The notes: a model not told the origin generated them from the letters alone. Positions 7,282 through 16,432 are shown, numbered from the stretch's first letter. The stretch is 64,000 nt of DNA from Ferdinandcohnia sp036962685 (GCF_036962685.1 NZ_JBALOP010000002.1:186001-250000), one strand, 5' to 3'. Made by a program: numbers and translations.

Positions 7282-10200
7282 ATGTTCCTCAAACGTTTAG
7301 ATATAGTAGGATTTAAATCGTTTGCTGAAAGAATTGCAGTAGATTTTGTACCAGGTGTAACGGCTGTCGTTGGACCAAATGGTAGTGGGAAAAGTAATAT
7401 CACAGATGGAATCCGTTGGGTTCTTGGAGAACAGTCAGCAAAATCATTGCGTGGCTCGAAAATGGAGGATATCATTTTCGCAGGAAGTGACAGCCGTAAA
7501 GCATTGAATGTGGCTGAAGTGACATTAACATTGGATAATGAGGATCATTTTTTACCAATCGATTATCATGAAGTGAGCGTTACACGCCGTGTCTATCGAT
7601 CAGGTGAAAGTGAATTTTTAATAAATAAACAAACATGTCGCTTAAAGGATATTGTTGATTTATTTATGGATTCCGGGCTTGGCCGTGAAGCTTTTTCAAT
7701 CATCAGTCAGGGGAAAGTAGAAGAAATTTTAAGCAGTAAAGCTGAAGAACGAAGAAGCATCTTTGAAGAGGCTGCCGGGGTTTTAAAGTATAAAACACGT
7801 AAAAAGAAAGCAGAATATAAGCTTGCTGAAACGCAGGAAAATTTAAATCGAGTTAATGACATTATTCATGAGCTTGAATCGCAAATTGAACCACTGCAAA
7901 TCCAATCTTCAATTGCGAAGGATTATCTTGAGAAAAAAGAAGAACTGGAAACAATTGAGGTTGGCTTAACCGTTTTTGAAATTGAAGATCTTCACGGGAA
8001 ATGGGAGAAGCTCTCAAAGCTTGTTGAAGAGCATAAAGAGCAGGAACTCGCTTTAAACACAAAACTCCAAAGCAAGGAAGCGAAAATTGAGGAACTACGA
8101 ACGGGAATAGGGGCGACAGATTCATCTATACATGAACTTCAGCAACTTCTATTACGTACTAGTGAAGAACTTGAAAAATTAGAAGGCCGAAAAGAAGTTT
8201 TAAAAGAACGTAAAAAAAATGCCACGCAAAATAAAGATCAGCTTGAAAATTCGATTCTTGATTTATCACAAAAACTGGATAGCGTTACCGAAAGAAAACA
8301 AATTGAACAACAACAGCTTTCAGAGCTGAGTGAAGAAGTAAAGGAACTTGAGCAACAGCTAAAAGAAAAACAAATTTTACTTGCTTCGTATGAACAAAAC
8401 ATCGAAGAAAAAATTGAAAACCTAAAGAGCGATTATTTTGAGTTGCTTAATAAACAAGCCTCTTATCGAAATGAAGCGGGTTATATTAAGGAACAGCTTT
8501 CACAACAGGAAGCAAAAGTAGCCCGTCTAGATGATTCAAATCAAAAATACCTAACAGAGCGCCAGGAAATACTTGATGAAAAAGTTCGACTCCAAACAAA
8601 GCTTTCTGTTATAGAGCAAGAAATTAATCATCAAATTGTTTCTTTTAGAGACGTACAAGCCAAGCTAGAAAATAGCAAGAAAAACTATCAGAAGCAAGAA
8701 AGTATGCTTTACCAGGCATATCAATATTTACAACAAACGAAATCAAGAAAAGAAATGCTTGAAGAAATGCAGGATGATTATTCTGGTTTCTTTCAGGGTG
8801 TTAAGGAAGTTTTAAAAGCAAGAAACGACCAGCTTGAAGGAATTGAAGGTGCCATTGCCGAGTTAATTCATGTTCCAAAAGATTATGAAACGGCCATTGA
8901 AATTGCATTAGGTGCAGCAACACAACATATTGTCGTGGACAACGAAAAAAATGCAAGAACTGCAATCCAGTTTTTAAAGAAAAATTCCTTTGGTCGGGCG
9001 ACATTTTTACCTATGAACGTAATCAAGGAGCGTTCGATACCTTCGACGCAGTTAGTAGCGATCAAAGGGCATCCTGCTTTTATTGGAGTAGCTTCTGAAT
9101 TAGTTACCTTTGAAGGAAGATATCGCTCCATTATTGCAAATCTGTTGGGAACGATATTAATTACGACAGATTTAAAAGGTGCAAATGAGCTTGCTTCCCT
9201 TGTAGGACATAGGTATCGTGTTGTGACCCTTGAAGGAGATGTTGTCAATCCGGGTGGATCGATGACCGGGGGAGCTGTTAAACAGAAATCAAATTCGTTA
9301 CTAAGCCGTGGTCGGGAGCTTGAAGCCATTACGGAAAAGCTCACTGATATGGAAACAAAAACTGCTGATCTCGAAAAAACAGTCAAGGATAAGAAAAAGC
9401 AAATCGCAGAACAAGAATCCATGCTTGAAAGGTTGCGTCAAGTCGGTGAAACATTGCGCTTAAAAGAGCAAACTATTAAGGGTGAGTACCGTGAAGTTTC
9501 TTTAAAAGAGCAGAACGTGAATGAGCATTTGGCATTGTATGATGATGAGAAGCAACAATACCAAGTAGATAAGGAAAGATTGAACGGCCGTTTAGATGAA
9601 CTAAAGTCTGAATTAACTATTCTTGAAGAGGAGCTTCACTCATTAGATGAAACAATCAGCCAGCTTAATTCGCAAAAATCTGACCAACAGACCTCACGGG
9701 AAACGGTGCAAACAGAAATTACGGATCAAAAGGTTATTTTAGCAAGAAAAAAACAGGCGCTTGAACATCAACAAGAAAAAATGAATCGCTTAGAAGAAGA
9801 AGTGAATGAGGGGCTTGCTAAACTAACTGAGTTGAAAGAGGATTTAGCGCTACTTGATAATGAAATGACCTCAAGTAACTCTGGAGAAATGGAACTTGAA
9901 GAAGCAGCAAAACAAAAATCTAATGATAAAAATGAAACAATTCAAATGATCAGCAATAAAAGAGAGCATCGCCTGAAACTACAAACGACACTTGAAGATC
10001 TTGAGCGTGAATTAAAGGAATCAAGACGTCAACATAAGCAGCTTGTTGATATTTTACAGGATGAAGAAGTTAAGGTGAATCGCTTGGATGTTGAATTGGA
10101 AAATTGTTTAACACATCTTCGTGAGGAATATTTATTAACCTATGAAGCTGCAAAAGAACAGTTTCCACTTGAAATTGAAGTTTCCGAAGCAAGAAAGAAG

Positions 10201-10851
10201 GTAAAACTAATAAAGCTTGCAATTGAAGAACTAGGTACGGTGAATCTTGGTGCAATCGATGAATATGACAGGGTTTCTGAACGATATAAGTTCTTAACCG
10301 AACAACAAAATGACTTACAGGAAGCAAAGGATACATTGTTCCAGGTGATTGACGAAATGGATGATGAAATGAAAAAGAGATTTGAATCTACTTTTACTAA
10401 TATTCGCTCCCATTTTGAAACAGTCTTTCAAGCCCTGTTCGGTGGTGGACGAGCAGACCTTCGACTAACAGATCCAAATGATCTTTTAAATACAGGTGTT
10501 GAAATTGTTGCTCAGCCTCCTGGGAAAAAACTGCAAAATTTAAGTCTTTTATCCGGTGGAGAAAGGGCATTGACCGCAATTGCGTTGCTATTTTCAATCC
10601 TTAAAGTACGTCCTGTTCCATTCTGTGTACTGGATGAGGTTGAAGCAGCACTTGATGAAGCAAATGTATTCCGCTTTGCGCAATATTTAAAAAAATATAG
10701 CAAAGAAACTCAATTTATTGTAATCACTCACCGTAAAGGGACAATGGAAGAAGCAGATGTTTTATATGGTGTGACCATGCAAGAATCAGGTGTTTCCAAA
10801 CTTGTTTCAGTTCGACTTGAAGAAACTAAGGAAATGGTTACGCAGAACTAG
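7282..10851 (+). CDS. smc: Chromosome partition protein SMC
   Basis: SMC is the ATPase core of the condensin that organises and segregates the chromosome with ScpA and ScpB. The chain has 1189 residues. The N-terminal head holds Walker A GPNGSGKS (31-38). A long coiled coil leads to the hinge (about 500-660, ending in the glycine-rich GGSMTGGA) and returns as a second coiled coil. The C-terminal head has signature LSGGE (1090-1094) and Walker B CVLDEVEAALDE (near 1115). An upstream in-frame ATG at 7237 lacks a ribosome site; ATG 7282 follows GAGGGGG and gives MFLKRLDIVGFKSF, the family start. ftsY follows within 20 bp. Confidence 0.97.
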   Translation: MFLKRLDIVGFKSFAERIAVDFVPGVTAVVGPNGSGKSNITDGIRWVLGEQSAKSLRGSKMEDIIFAGSDSRKALNVAEVTLTLDNEDHFLPIDYHEVSVTRRVYRSGESEFLINKQTCRLKDIVDLFMDSGLGREAFSIISQGKVEEILSSKAEERRSIFEEAAGVLKYKTRKKKAEYKLAETQENLNRVNDIIHELESQIEPLQIQSSIAKDYLEKKEELETIEVGLTVFEIEDLHGKWEKLSKLVEEHKEQELALNTKLQSKEAKIEELRTGIGATDSSIHELQQLLLRTSEELEKLEGRKEVLKERKKNATQNKDQLENSILDLSQKLDSVTERKQIEQQQLSELSEEVKELEQQLKEKQILLASYEQNIEEKIENLKSDYFELLNKQASYRNEAGYIKEQLSQQEAKVARLDDSNQKYLTERQEILDEKVRLQTKLSVIEQEINHQIVSFRDVQAKLENSKKNYQKQESMLYQAYQYLQQTKSRKEMLEEMQDDYSGFFQGVKEVLKARNDQLEGIEGAIAELIHVPKDYETAIEIALGAATQHIVVDNEKNARTAIQFLKKNSFGRATFLPMNVIKERSIPSTQLVAIKGHPAFIGVASELVTFEGRYRSIIANLLGTILITTDLKGANELASLVGHRYRVVTLEGDVVNPGGSMTGGAVKQKSNSLLSRGRELEAITEKLTDMETKTADLEKTVKDKKKQIAEQESMLERLRQVGETLRLKEQTIKGEYREVSLKEQNVNEHLALYDDEKQQYQVDKERLNGRLDELKSELTILEEELHSLDETISQLNSQKSDQQTSRETVQTEITDQKVILARKKQALEHQQEKMNRLEEEVNEGLAKLTELKEDLALLDNEMTSSNSGEMELEEAAKQKSNDKNETIQMISNKREHRLKLQTTLEDLERELKESRRQHKQLVDILQDEEVKVNRLDVELENCLTHLREEYLLTYEAAKEQFPLEIEVSEARKKVKLIKLAIEELGTVNLGAIDEYDRVSERYKFLTEQQNDLQEAKDTLFQVIDEMDDEMKKRFESTFTNIRSHFETVFQALFGGGRADLRLTDPNDLLNTGVEIVAQPPGKKLQNLSLLSGGERALTAIALLFSILKVRPVPFCVLDEVEAALDEANVFRFAQYLKKYSKETQFIVITHRKGTMEEADVLYGVTMQESGVSKLVSVRLEETKEMVTQN

Positions 10852-10868
10852 ATTGAAAGGGGATTGAC

Positions 10869-11858
10869 ATGAGTTTTTTAAAGAAATTAAAAGAAAAAAT
10901 TACAAATCAGGCTGATGCAGTTACTGAAAAATTTAAAGATGGTTTATCAAAAACTCGTAATTCCTTTTCTGAGCGAGTGAATGATTTAGTCGCTCGTTAT
11001 CGAAAGGTTGATGAGGATTTTTTTGAAGAGCTTGAAGAAATTTTAATTGCAGCTGACGTTGGCGTCTCCACGGTTATGGAATTAATTGATGAGTTAAAGA
11101 TGGAAGTTAAGAAAAGAAACATTCAGGACACCAAAGAGGTTCAAGGTGTTATTTCAGAAAAACTCGTTGAGATTTACCAAGGCGGTGAGGAACTATCACC
11201 AAAGCTAAATATTCAGGATGAAGGACTCACTGTCGTTTTAGTAGTCGGTGTTAATGGTGTTGGTAAAACAACTTCCATTGGAAAAATTGCAAATCGCCTA
11301 AAAAATGAAGGTAAATCGGTCCTATTAGCGGCGGGAGATACTTTCCGTGCTGGTGCGATTCAGCAGCTTGAAGTTTGGGGCGACCGTGTTGGGGTTGATG
11401 TTATCAAACAATCTGAAGGATCAGATCCAGCTGCAGTTATGTATGATGCAGTTCAAGCGGCAAAATCTCGTAATGTTGATGTGCTAATATGTGATACAGC
11501 AGGGCGTCTTCAAAACAAAGTTAATCTAATGAAAGAGCTTGAAAAAGTAAAACGTGTCATCGAACGTGAGTTACCAGGTGCTCCGCATGAAGTGTTACTT
11601 GTTCTAGATGCGACAACAGGACAAAACGCTTTAACGCAAGCAAAAACATTCTCTGCGGCTACTGATGTAACAGGAATTGTGCTAACAAAATTAGATGGAA
11701 CTGCAAAGGGTGGAATTGTCCTTGCGATACGAAATGAACTAAACATTCCTGTAAAACTTGTGGGGCTTGGCGAAAAAGTCGATGACCTTCAAGAATTCGA
11801 TGCTCAAAATTATGTATACGGCCTATTCGCAGACTTAGTTGAAACAACAGAAGAATAA
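10869..11858 (+). CDS. ftsY: Signal recognition particle receptor FtsY
   Basis: FtsY is the membrane-associated GTPase that receives the SRP-ribosome complex and delivers it to the Sec translocon. The 329-residue form has a short basic N-terminal region instead of the long acidic domain of enterobacteria. The NG domain follows, with P-loop GVNGVGKTT from residue 127, DTAGRLQNK, and TKLDGTAKGG. It lies 17 bp after smc, as in Bacillus, and a strong terminator follows. Its partner Ffh is encoded two genes downstream from a separate promoter. Confidence 0.97.
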   Translation: MSFLKKLKEKITNQADAVTEKFKDGLSKTRNSFSERVNDLVARYRKVDEDFFEELEEILIAADVGVSTVMELIDELKMEVKKRNIQDTKEVQGVISEKLVEIYQGGEELSPKLNIQDEGLTVVLVVGVNGVGKTTSIGKIANRLKNEGKSVLLAAGDTFRAGAIQQLEVWGDRVGVDVIKQSEGSDPAAVMYDAVQAAKSRNVDVLICDTAGRLQNKVNLMKELEKVKRVIERELPGAPHEVLLVLDATTGQNALTQAKTFSAATDVTGIVLTKLDGTAKGGIVLAIRNELNIPVKLVGLGEKVDDLQEFDAQNYVYGLFADLVETTEE

Positions 11859-11870
11859 AACAAACCAAAA

Positions 11871-11894
11871 AAGCCTGATTCTCAGGCTTTTTTC
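11871..11894 (+). terminator. Rho-independent terminator after ftsY
   Basis: AAGCCTGA (11871-11878) and TCAGGCTT (11882-11889) form a perfect 8-bp stem with a three-base loop, followed by a T run. It ends the smc-ftsY unit. Confidence 0.9.
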
Positions 11895-11943
11895 TATAAT
11901 TAGCTCAAAGTCATATGGATTTTATCAAGTAAAGTAAATTAAC

Positions 11944-11972
11944 TTGACAACCGATTGGAAAGTAGGTAAACT
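11944..11972 (+). promoter_or_regulatory. Sigma-A promoter of ylxM-ffh
   Basis: A perfect -35 box TTGACA (11944-11949) is 17 bases from TAAACT (11967-11972). It lies between the ftsY terminator and ylxM, so the SRP genes are started afresh here. Confidence 0.8.
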
Positions 11973-12014
11973 AGTAACTTGTAAAGGTATTTCACTTAAC
12001 AAGGGGGAGATACT

Positions 12015-12344
12015 ATGATTGAAAAAACAATGAGAATGAATTATCTCTTTGATTTCTATCAATCGTTGTTAACACCAAAGCAACGAAACTATATGTCTTT
12101 ATATTATTTAGATGACTTTTCCCTTGGTGAAATAGCAGAGGAATATGAGATTAGTCGTCAAGCGGTCTATGACAATATCAAGCGCACAGAGACAATGCTT
12201 GAAGAGTATGAGGAAAAACTGTTACTATTTCAGAAATTTCAAGAGCGCAGGAAACTATTTACTGAACTTAAACGACTTTCACAAAAATATGATGATAGCC
12301 TCGAGCTTGAAAATGTGATACAGTTGCTTGAGAAATTAGAATAG
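12015..12344 (+). CDS. ylxM: SRP-associated DNA-binding-like protein YlxM
   Basis: This is the YlxM/UPF0122 family, a 109-residue helix-turn-helix protein encoded before ffh in most Firmicutes. The sigma-region-4-like HTH is visible at about 30-65 (LGEIAEEYEISRQAVYDNIKR), followed by a charged helical tail. Work on a streptococcal relative links it to the SRP; its role in Bacillus is not known to me. It has a strong ribosome site (AAGGGGGAGA) and ends 12 bp before ffh, consistent with a two-gene operon. Confidence 0.92.
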   Translation: MIEKTMRMNYLFDFYQSLLTPKQRNYMSLYYLDDFSLGEIAEEYEISRQAVYDNIKRTETMLEEYEEKLLLFQKFQERRKLFTELKRLSQKYDDSLELENVIQLLEKLE

Positions 12345-12356
12345 GGGGCGGCAAGA

Positions 12357-13697
12357 ATGGCATTTGAAGGATTAGCCGACCGACTGCAAGGAACACTTCA
12401 GAAAATTCGTGGTAAAGGAAAAGTATCAGAATCCGATGTAAAGGAAATGATGCGCGAGGTTCGTCTTGCCTTACTTGAAGCAGACGTAAACTTCAAAGTT
12501 GTCAAGGATTTTGTAAAGCGTGTTAGTGAAAGAGCTGTTGGACAAGAAGTCATGAAAAGCTTAACTCCAGGACAGCAAGTTATTAAAGTCGTTCAGGAGG
12601 AGCTTACCGCATTAATGGGTGGCGAGCAAAGTAAACTTGCAGTTGCCAAAAGACCACCAACTGTTATTATGATGGTTGGTTTACAAGGTGCAGGTAAAAC
12701 GACTACTACTGGTAAGCTTGCAAATCTATTACGTAAAAAACATAATCGTAAACCACTTCTTGTAGCTGCTGACATCTATCGTCCAGCTGCGATTGACCAA
12801 TTGCAAACTTTAGGAAAACAACTAAATATGCCGGTCTTTTCACTTGGAGATAAAATTAGTCCGGTTGAAATTGCAAAGCAGGCAATCGAAAAGGCGAAGG
12901 AAGAGCATAATGACTATGTAATAATCGATACAGCCGGTCGTTTGCACATCGATGAAGAGCTGATGGACGAACTGAAGCAAGTCAAAGAAGTTGCACAGCC
13001 TGATGAGATTTTCCTTGTTGTGGATGCAATGACAGGACAAGATGCAGTCAATGTGGCACAAAGCTTTAATGATTTATTAGGTTTAACAGGTGTTGTTTTA
13101 ACAAAGCTTGATGGAGATACCCGTGGTGGTGCAGCATTATCCGTAAAGGCTGTTACAAATACACCTATTAAATTTGTGGGTCTTGGTGAAAAGCTAGATG
13201 CGCTAGAACCATTCCATCCAGAACGTATGGCTTCACGTATTTTAGGGATGGGGGATGTTCTTTCACTCATCGAAAAAGCCCAAGCGTCTGTTGATGAGGA
13301 TAAAGCAAAAGAGCTAGAAAAGAAATTTAAATCAATGTCTTTCACATTCGATGATTTCCTAGAACAGTTAGCACAGGTGCGTAAAATGGGTCCTCTTGAT
13401 GAAATCCTTGGTATGCTACCGGGCGCTAACAAAATGAAGGGTTTGAAGAATGTTCAGGTTGATGATAAACAAATTGGACATGTTGAAGCGATCATTCGCT
13501 CCATGACAAAAGCCGAAAGAGAACAACCTGAAATCATTAATTCAAGTCGTAAAAAGCGAATTGCAAAAGGTAGCGGTCGTACTGTCCAAGAGGTAAACCG
13601 TTTATTAAAGCAATTTGAAGACATGAAGAAAATGATGAAGCAAATGACAAACATGACTAAAGGTAAGAAAAAAGGATTAAAGTTTCCTTTTATGTAA
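12357..13697 (+). CDS. ffh: Signal recognition particle protein Ffh
   Basis: Ffh binds signal peptides and the 4.5S-type RNA as the protein core of SRP and is a GTPase. The 446 residues comprise an N domain, a G domain with P-loop GLQGAGKTT from residue 108, DTAGRLHID and TKLDGDTRGG, and a methionine-rich M domain. The M domain includes the SGRTVQEVNRLLKQFEDM RNA-binding region and a tail dense in Met and Lys. It is placed after ylxM and before rpsP as in B. subtilis. Confidence 0.98.
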   Translation: MAFEGLADRLQGTLQKIRGKGKVSESDVKEMMREVRLALLEADVNFKVVKDFVKRVSERAVGQEVMKSLTPGQQVIKVVQEELTALMGGEQSKLAVAKRPPTVIMMVGLQGAGKTTTTGKLANLLRKKHNRKPLLVAADIYRPAAIDQLQTLGKQLNMPVFSLGDKISPVEIAKQAIEKAKEEHNDYVIIDTAGRLHIDEELMDELKQVKEVAQPDEIFLVVDAMTGQDAVNVAQSFNDLLGLTGVVLTKLDGDTRGGAALSVKAVTNTPIKFVGLGEKLDALEPFHPERMASRILGMGDVLSLIEKAQASVDEDKAKELEKKFKSMSFTFDDFLEQLAQVRKMGPLDEILGMLPGANKMKGLKNVQVDDKQIGHVEAIIRSMTKAEREQPEIINSSRKKRIAKGSGRTVQEVNRLLKQFEDMKKMMKQMTNMTKGKKKGLKFPFM

Positions 13698-13707
13698 GTA
13701 AAAAAAC

Positions 13708-13730
13708 AAGTAAAAGCCTTGCTTTTCCTT
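13708..13730 (+). terminator. Weak terminator-like hairpin after ffh
   Basis: AAGTAAAAGC (13708-13717) can pair with GCTTTTCCTT (13721-13730) with one mismatch. No T run follows the stem, so termination would be partial at best. Confidence 0.35.
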
Positions 13731-13779
13731 GAAGAAATGTAGTAATAATAACCATTTCATAGATGTAAAGAAAAAACAC

Positions 13780-13808
13780 TTTACAAACAGATGTGGAACA
13801 GTTAATAT
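13780..13808 (+). promoter_or_regulatory. Sigma-A promoter of rpsP
   Basis: TTTACA (13780-13785) and TAATAT (13803-13808) have 17-base spacing, about 40 bp before the rpsP start. Ribosomal protein genes of this block usually have their own promoter. Confidence 0.75.
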
Positions 13809-13846
13809 TATATCTTGTTGAAATATTTTCGGAGGTGCTATATAAA

Positions 13847-14119
13847 ATGGCAGTAAAAATTCGTTTAAAACGCATGGGAGCAAAAAAATCTCCTTTCTAT
13901 CGTATCGTAGTAGCTGATTCTCGTTCACCACGTGATGGACGTCAAATTGAAACACTTGGAACTTATAATCCAGTTGTTCAACCAGCAGAGGTTAAAATTG
14001 ATGAAGAGTTAGCATTAAAATGGTTACAAACTGGTGCAAAACCATCTGATACTGTTCGTAACTTGTTCTCAAAACAAGGAATTATGGAGAAATTCCATAA
14101 CGCAAAAAACGGTAAGTAA
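13847..14119 (+). CDS. rpsP: 30S ribosomal protein bS16
   Basis: bS16 is a primary-binding protein needed for small-subunit assembly. The 90-residue sequence starts MAVKIRLKRMGAKKSPFYRIVVADSR, cut here only by the start choice. ATG 13847 has the ribosome site GGAGGTG at the right distance, while an upstream in-frame ATG at 13793 has none. The stop codon shares its last base with the first base of khpA (TAATG), so the next gene is probably translated by reinitiation. Confidence 0.98.
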   Translation: MAVKIRLKRMGAKKSPFYRIVVADSRSPRDGRQIETLGTYNPVVQPAEVKIDEELALKWLQTGAKPSDTVRNLFSKQGIMEKFHNAKNGK

Positions 14120-14364
14120 TGGGTAACCTACAGATGAAAGAGTTAATTAAAACAATCGTACAGCCGCTTGTTGATCATCCTGAGGAAGTCGAAGTGACTG
14201 AAACTACCGACAACCGTAATATCACGTATTTACTAAGTGTAAGTAAAGACGATATGGGTAAGGTTATCGGGAAGCAAGGCCGTGTTATTAAGGCGATTAG
14301 AACTGTTGTCTATGCAGCAGGAACAGGTCATAATAAACGAATTCATCTAGAAATTAACGAATGA
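14119..14364 (+). CDS. khpA: KH-domain RNA-binding protein KhpA
   Basis: KhpA (YlqC) is a small KH protein that, with KhpB, binds RNA and influences cell-wall synthesis in Gram-positives. The 81 residues are one KH domain with the GXXG loop as GKQG in DDMGKVIGKQGRVIKAIR (about 48-65). ATG 14119 overlaps the rpsP stop; a second ATG at 14134 (MKELIKT) is also plausible, since neither has a strong ribosome site. A type 2 element starts four bases after its stop. Confidence 0.93.
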   Translation: MGNLQMKELIKTIVQPLVDHPEEVEVTETTDNRNITYLLSVSKDDMGKVIGKQGRVIKAIRTVVYAAGTGHNKRIHLEINE

Positions 14365-14367
14365 AAA

Positions 14368-14542
14368 GAAAAGTAAAGGCGGCTTGCTCAGAAACTAGAA
14401 ATCTGGCCGACTAAAAGCGCCACGTCCTGTGGCGATGTCGGCACTAGCACGTCCTGTGCGTCGGAGACTCCGACGAAGAAGCGCTTTTTGCTTCTGCTGG
14501 AGGAGTTGAAGATTCTCGAGTTTCTAGCCGCTGCAACTAGAC
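14368..14542 (+). repeat. Structured dispersed element (type 2), copy B, after khpA
   Basis: This is a 175-bp non-coding block. The left end GAAAAGTAAAGGCGGCTTG matches the complement of the right end of copy A at 16 of 19 positions. The right end CTAGCCGCTGCAACTAGAC matches CTAGGCGCTTGCACTAGAC of copy A. Hairpins in order: CGCCAC-GTCCT-GTGGCG (14418-14434) inside GCCGAC/GTCGGC (14406-14411, 14437-14442); GCAC-GTCCT-GTGC (14447-14459); and GTCGGA/TCCGAC (14460-14474). It sits between the khpA stop and a terminator, so it is probably transcribed. Confidence 0.7.
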
Positions 14543-14552
14543 ACCAAAAAGG

Positions 14553-14584
14553 AAAAAGGGAGAGGGCAACCTCCCCCTTTTTTC
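14553..14584 (+). terminator. Rho-independent terminator after khpA and repeat copy B
   Basis: GGGAGAGG (14558-14565) pairs with CCTCCCCC (14570-14577) with one mismatch over a GCAA loop, extended by A5 on the left and T6 on the right. It ends the rpsP-khpA transcript. Confidence 0.8.
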
Positions 14585-14647
14585 TGTATAGATGATCAGC
14601 ACTTGATGAAAAATCTTATGGATTAAATTGTAAGGGTTGTGTTTTGT

Positions 14648-15034
14648 GTGAAAATCATCCAAACAGTTGAAGTGAAACAAATTTTAACGGAAAATAGTAA
14701 AGCAAAGCTCATTGATTCTTTACAAACGAACAAAGCCCAGCTTCTCAAAGAGTGCGATCAGCTTAAATTTGAACTTAAAAAGATGGAAAAATTAAAAAAA
14801 TTCGATCCTGTTAAAATGAAACGATATTTTACAAATGAAATTGATATCAGACAGGAAAAAGTTAAACAATTCGAGTTTCAAATCGATCAAATACATATGC
14901 TACCACTAGGTAGTGAAATAAAAGAAAAAGAAGTCCAATCCATTATTGATTTAAATGAAGGCGACAACTGGGATGAAGCAACAACTGCACGAACAATCGT
15001 TATTAAAGAAGGTATAGTTGAAGAAATTCGTTAG
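14648..15034 (+). CDS. ylqD: YlqD family protein of unknown function
   Basis: The family is conserved between khpA and rimM in bacilli; I know of no established function. The 128-residue protein is highly charged. A helical coiled-coil region at about 15-85 (LLKECDQLKFELKKMEKLKKF) is followed by a small domain ending in an acidic stretch. Two GTGs are in frame; 14648 is chosen because it lies 11 bases after AAGGG and gives a 128-residue product starting MKIIQTVEVKQIL, whereas 14639 touches that ribosome site. It is followed two bases later by the rimM ribosome site. Confidence 0.8.
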   Translation: MKIIQTVEVKQILTENSKAKLIDSLQTNKAQLLKECDQLKFELKKMEKLKKFDPVKMKRYFTNEIDIRQEKVKQFEFQIDQIHMLPLGSEIKEKEVQSIIDLNEGDNWDEATTARTIVIKEGIVEEIR

Positions 15035-15045
15035 GGGTGAAAGAA

Positions 15046-15558
15046 ATGGACAAATGGTATAACGTCGGAAAAATTGTCAACACACATGGAATCAAAGGTG
15101 AGGTTCGGATTATTTCAAGAACGGATTTTCCTGAAGAACGATACAAGATAGGAAATACGTTATATATTTTTTTGGAAAATAAAGAACCAATAGAAGTTAA
15201 AGTTCAATCATACCGAACTCATAAAAATTTTGATTTAGTTACCTTTGATGGCTTTGAAAACGTTAATGATGTAGAGCCGTTTAAAGGAGCACTAATCAAA
15301 GTCCACGAAAGCCAACTCGGGGAACTAGAAGATGGAGAATATTACTTCCATGAAATTATCGGTTGTACGGTTATAACTGAGGAAGGCGAGGAGTTAGGGG
15401 CAATTAAAGAGATTTTAACACCAGGTGCTAACGATGTTTGGGTTGTAAAGGGTGCAAAAGGTAAAGAAATATTAATTCCATTTATTGATGATATCGTGAA
15501 GGAAATTGATATTGAAGAACAAAGAATTACCATTCACCTCATGGAAGGATTAATTTAA
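15046..15558 (+). CDS. rimM: Ribosome maturation factor RimM
   Basis: RimM helps mature the 3' (head) domain of 16S rRNA and binds protein S19. The 170-residue chain has an N-terminal barrel (YNVGKIVNTHGIKGEVRIISRTDFP) and a C-terminal PRC barrel (YYFHEIIGCTVITEEGEELGAIKEIL). ATG 15046 follows GGGGTGA at proper distance; an in-frame GTG at 15037 is inside that ribosome site. trmD starts one base after the stop, the usual rimM-trmD arrangement. Confidence 0.95.
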   Translation: MDKWYNVGKIVNTHGIKGEVRIISRTDFPEERYKIGNTLYIFLENKEPIEVKVQSYRTHKNFDLVTFDGFENVNDVEPFKGALIKVHESQLGELEDGEYYFHEIIGCTVITEEGEELGAIKEILTPGANDVWVVKGAKGKEILIPFIDDIVKEIDIEEQRITIHLMEGLI

Positions 15559-15559
15559 C

Positions 15560-16297
15560 ATGAAAATTGATATCTTAACCCTGTTCCCTAACATGTTTAA
15601 TGGTGTACTAGGTGAATCCATTTTAAAAAAGGCTCAAGAAAAAGAGAAGGTTTCGTTTCGAGTTGTGAATTTTCGTGAATACGCGGATAACAAACATCAA
15701 AAAGTAGACGATTACCCATATGGTGGCGGAGCTGGAATGGTATTAATGCCACAGCCAATCTTTGACGCAGTGGAGGACTTAACGAAACAAACACAATCTA
15801 AGCCGAAGGTGATTCTTCTATGCCCCCAGGGTGAAAGATTTACCCAACAAAAAGCGGAAAGCTTGGCACAAGAAGAACACCTTATTTTTATCTGTGGTCA
15901 TTATGAGGGCTATGATGAAAGAATACGTGACCACTTGAGCACAGAAGAAATTTCGATTGGCGATTTTGTCTTAACTGGTGGAGAGCTTGCTGCAATGGTA
16001 ATCTCTGATAGTGTTGTTCGACTGTTACCAGGTGTTTTGGGAAATGAAGAATCGCCTGTACTTGACTCCCATAGTACGGGGTTATTAGAGCACCCTCATT
16101 ATACAAGACCCGCAAATTTTAGAGGAATGGCTGTACCCGATGTGTTATTATCAGGAAATCATATGCATATTGAAGATTGGCGGGAAAAAGAATCACTTCG
16201 TCGAACCTATCAAAGGAGACCAGATTTACTTGAAAACTACGAGCTATCCCCTAAGCAAAAAAAATGGGTAGAAGAATTTAAATTAGATGAAGAGTAG
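15560..16297 (+). CDS. trmD: tRNA (guanine-N1)-methyltransferase TrmD
   Basis: TrmD methylates G37 of tRNAs next to the anticodon, using S-adenosylmethionine in a trefoil-knot fold, and prevents frameshifting. The 245-residue sequence begins MKIDILTLFPNMF and has the knot motifs VILLCPQGERF, CGHYEGYDERI and SIGDFVLTGGELAAM. It is in the expected rimM-trmD-rplS order, but the rplS promoter and leader follow, so rplS can be expressed separately. Confidence 0.98.
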   Translation: MKIDILTLFPNMFNGVLGESILKKAQEKEKVSFRVVNFREYADNKHQKVDDYPYGGGAGMVLMPQPIFDAVEDLTKQTQSKPKVILLCPQGERFTQQKAESLAQEEHLIFICGHYEGYDERIRDHLSTEEISIGDFVLTGGELAAMVISDSVVRLLPGVLGNEESPVLDSHSTGLLEHPHYTRPANFRGMAVPDVLLSGNHMHIEDWREKESLRRTYQRRPDLLENYELSPKQKKWVEEFKLDEE

Positions 16298-16300
16298 CTA

Positions 16301-16329
16301 TTGCAACAGCAACAGGATTATGGTAATAT
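16301..16329 (+). promoter_or_regulatory. Sigma-A promoter of rplS
   Basis: TTGCAA (16301-16306) and TAATAT (16324-16329) with 17-base spacing start directly after the trmD stop. The predicted transcript begins near 16336, at the leader described next. Confidence 0.75.
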
Positions 16330-16335
16330 ACTCTT

Positions 16336-16432
16336 TGTGACTTGGGCAATTTGTCTCAAGTCTTATTAAGATGTTCCGCTGCAATGAATGGATATTGGTA
16401 AGAGCATCTGTTGGAAGGAGTTGAAGAAGACG
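16336..16432 (+). ncRNA. Ribosomal protein L19 leader RNA
   Basis: The untranslated leader contains GACTTG/CAAGTC (16340-16363) as one hairpin and then AGATGTTCCGCTGCA (16370-16384), closed by GAGCATCT (16402-16409), just before the rplS ribosome site. This arrangement agrees with the L19 leader known from Bacillus, in which excess bL19 is thought to repress its own mRNA. Boundaries are approximate, since the transcription start is inferred. Confidence 0.75.

Noticed and set aside
8883..9422. A 179-codon open frame on the minus strand inside smc
   Set aside because: It lies opposite the conserved hinge of SMC, has Ser/Ala-rich composition typical of antisense frames, and no ribosome site.
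12914..13432. A 172-codon open frame on the minus strand inside ffh
   Set aside because: Opposite conserved ffh codons, Ser-rich antisense composition, no recognisable domain or ribosome site.
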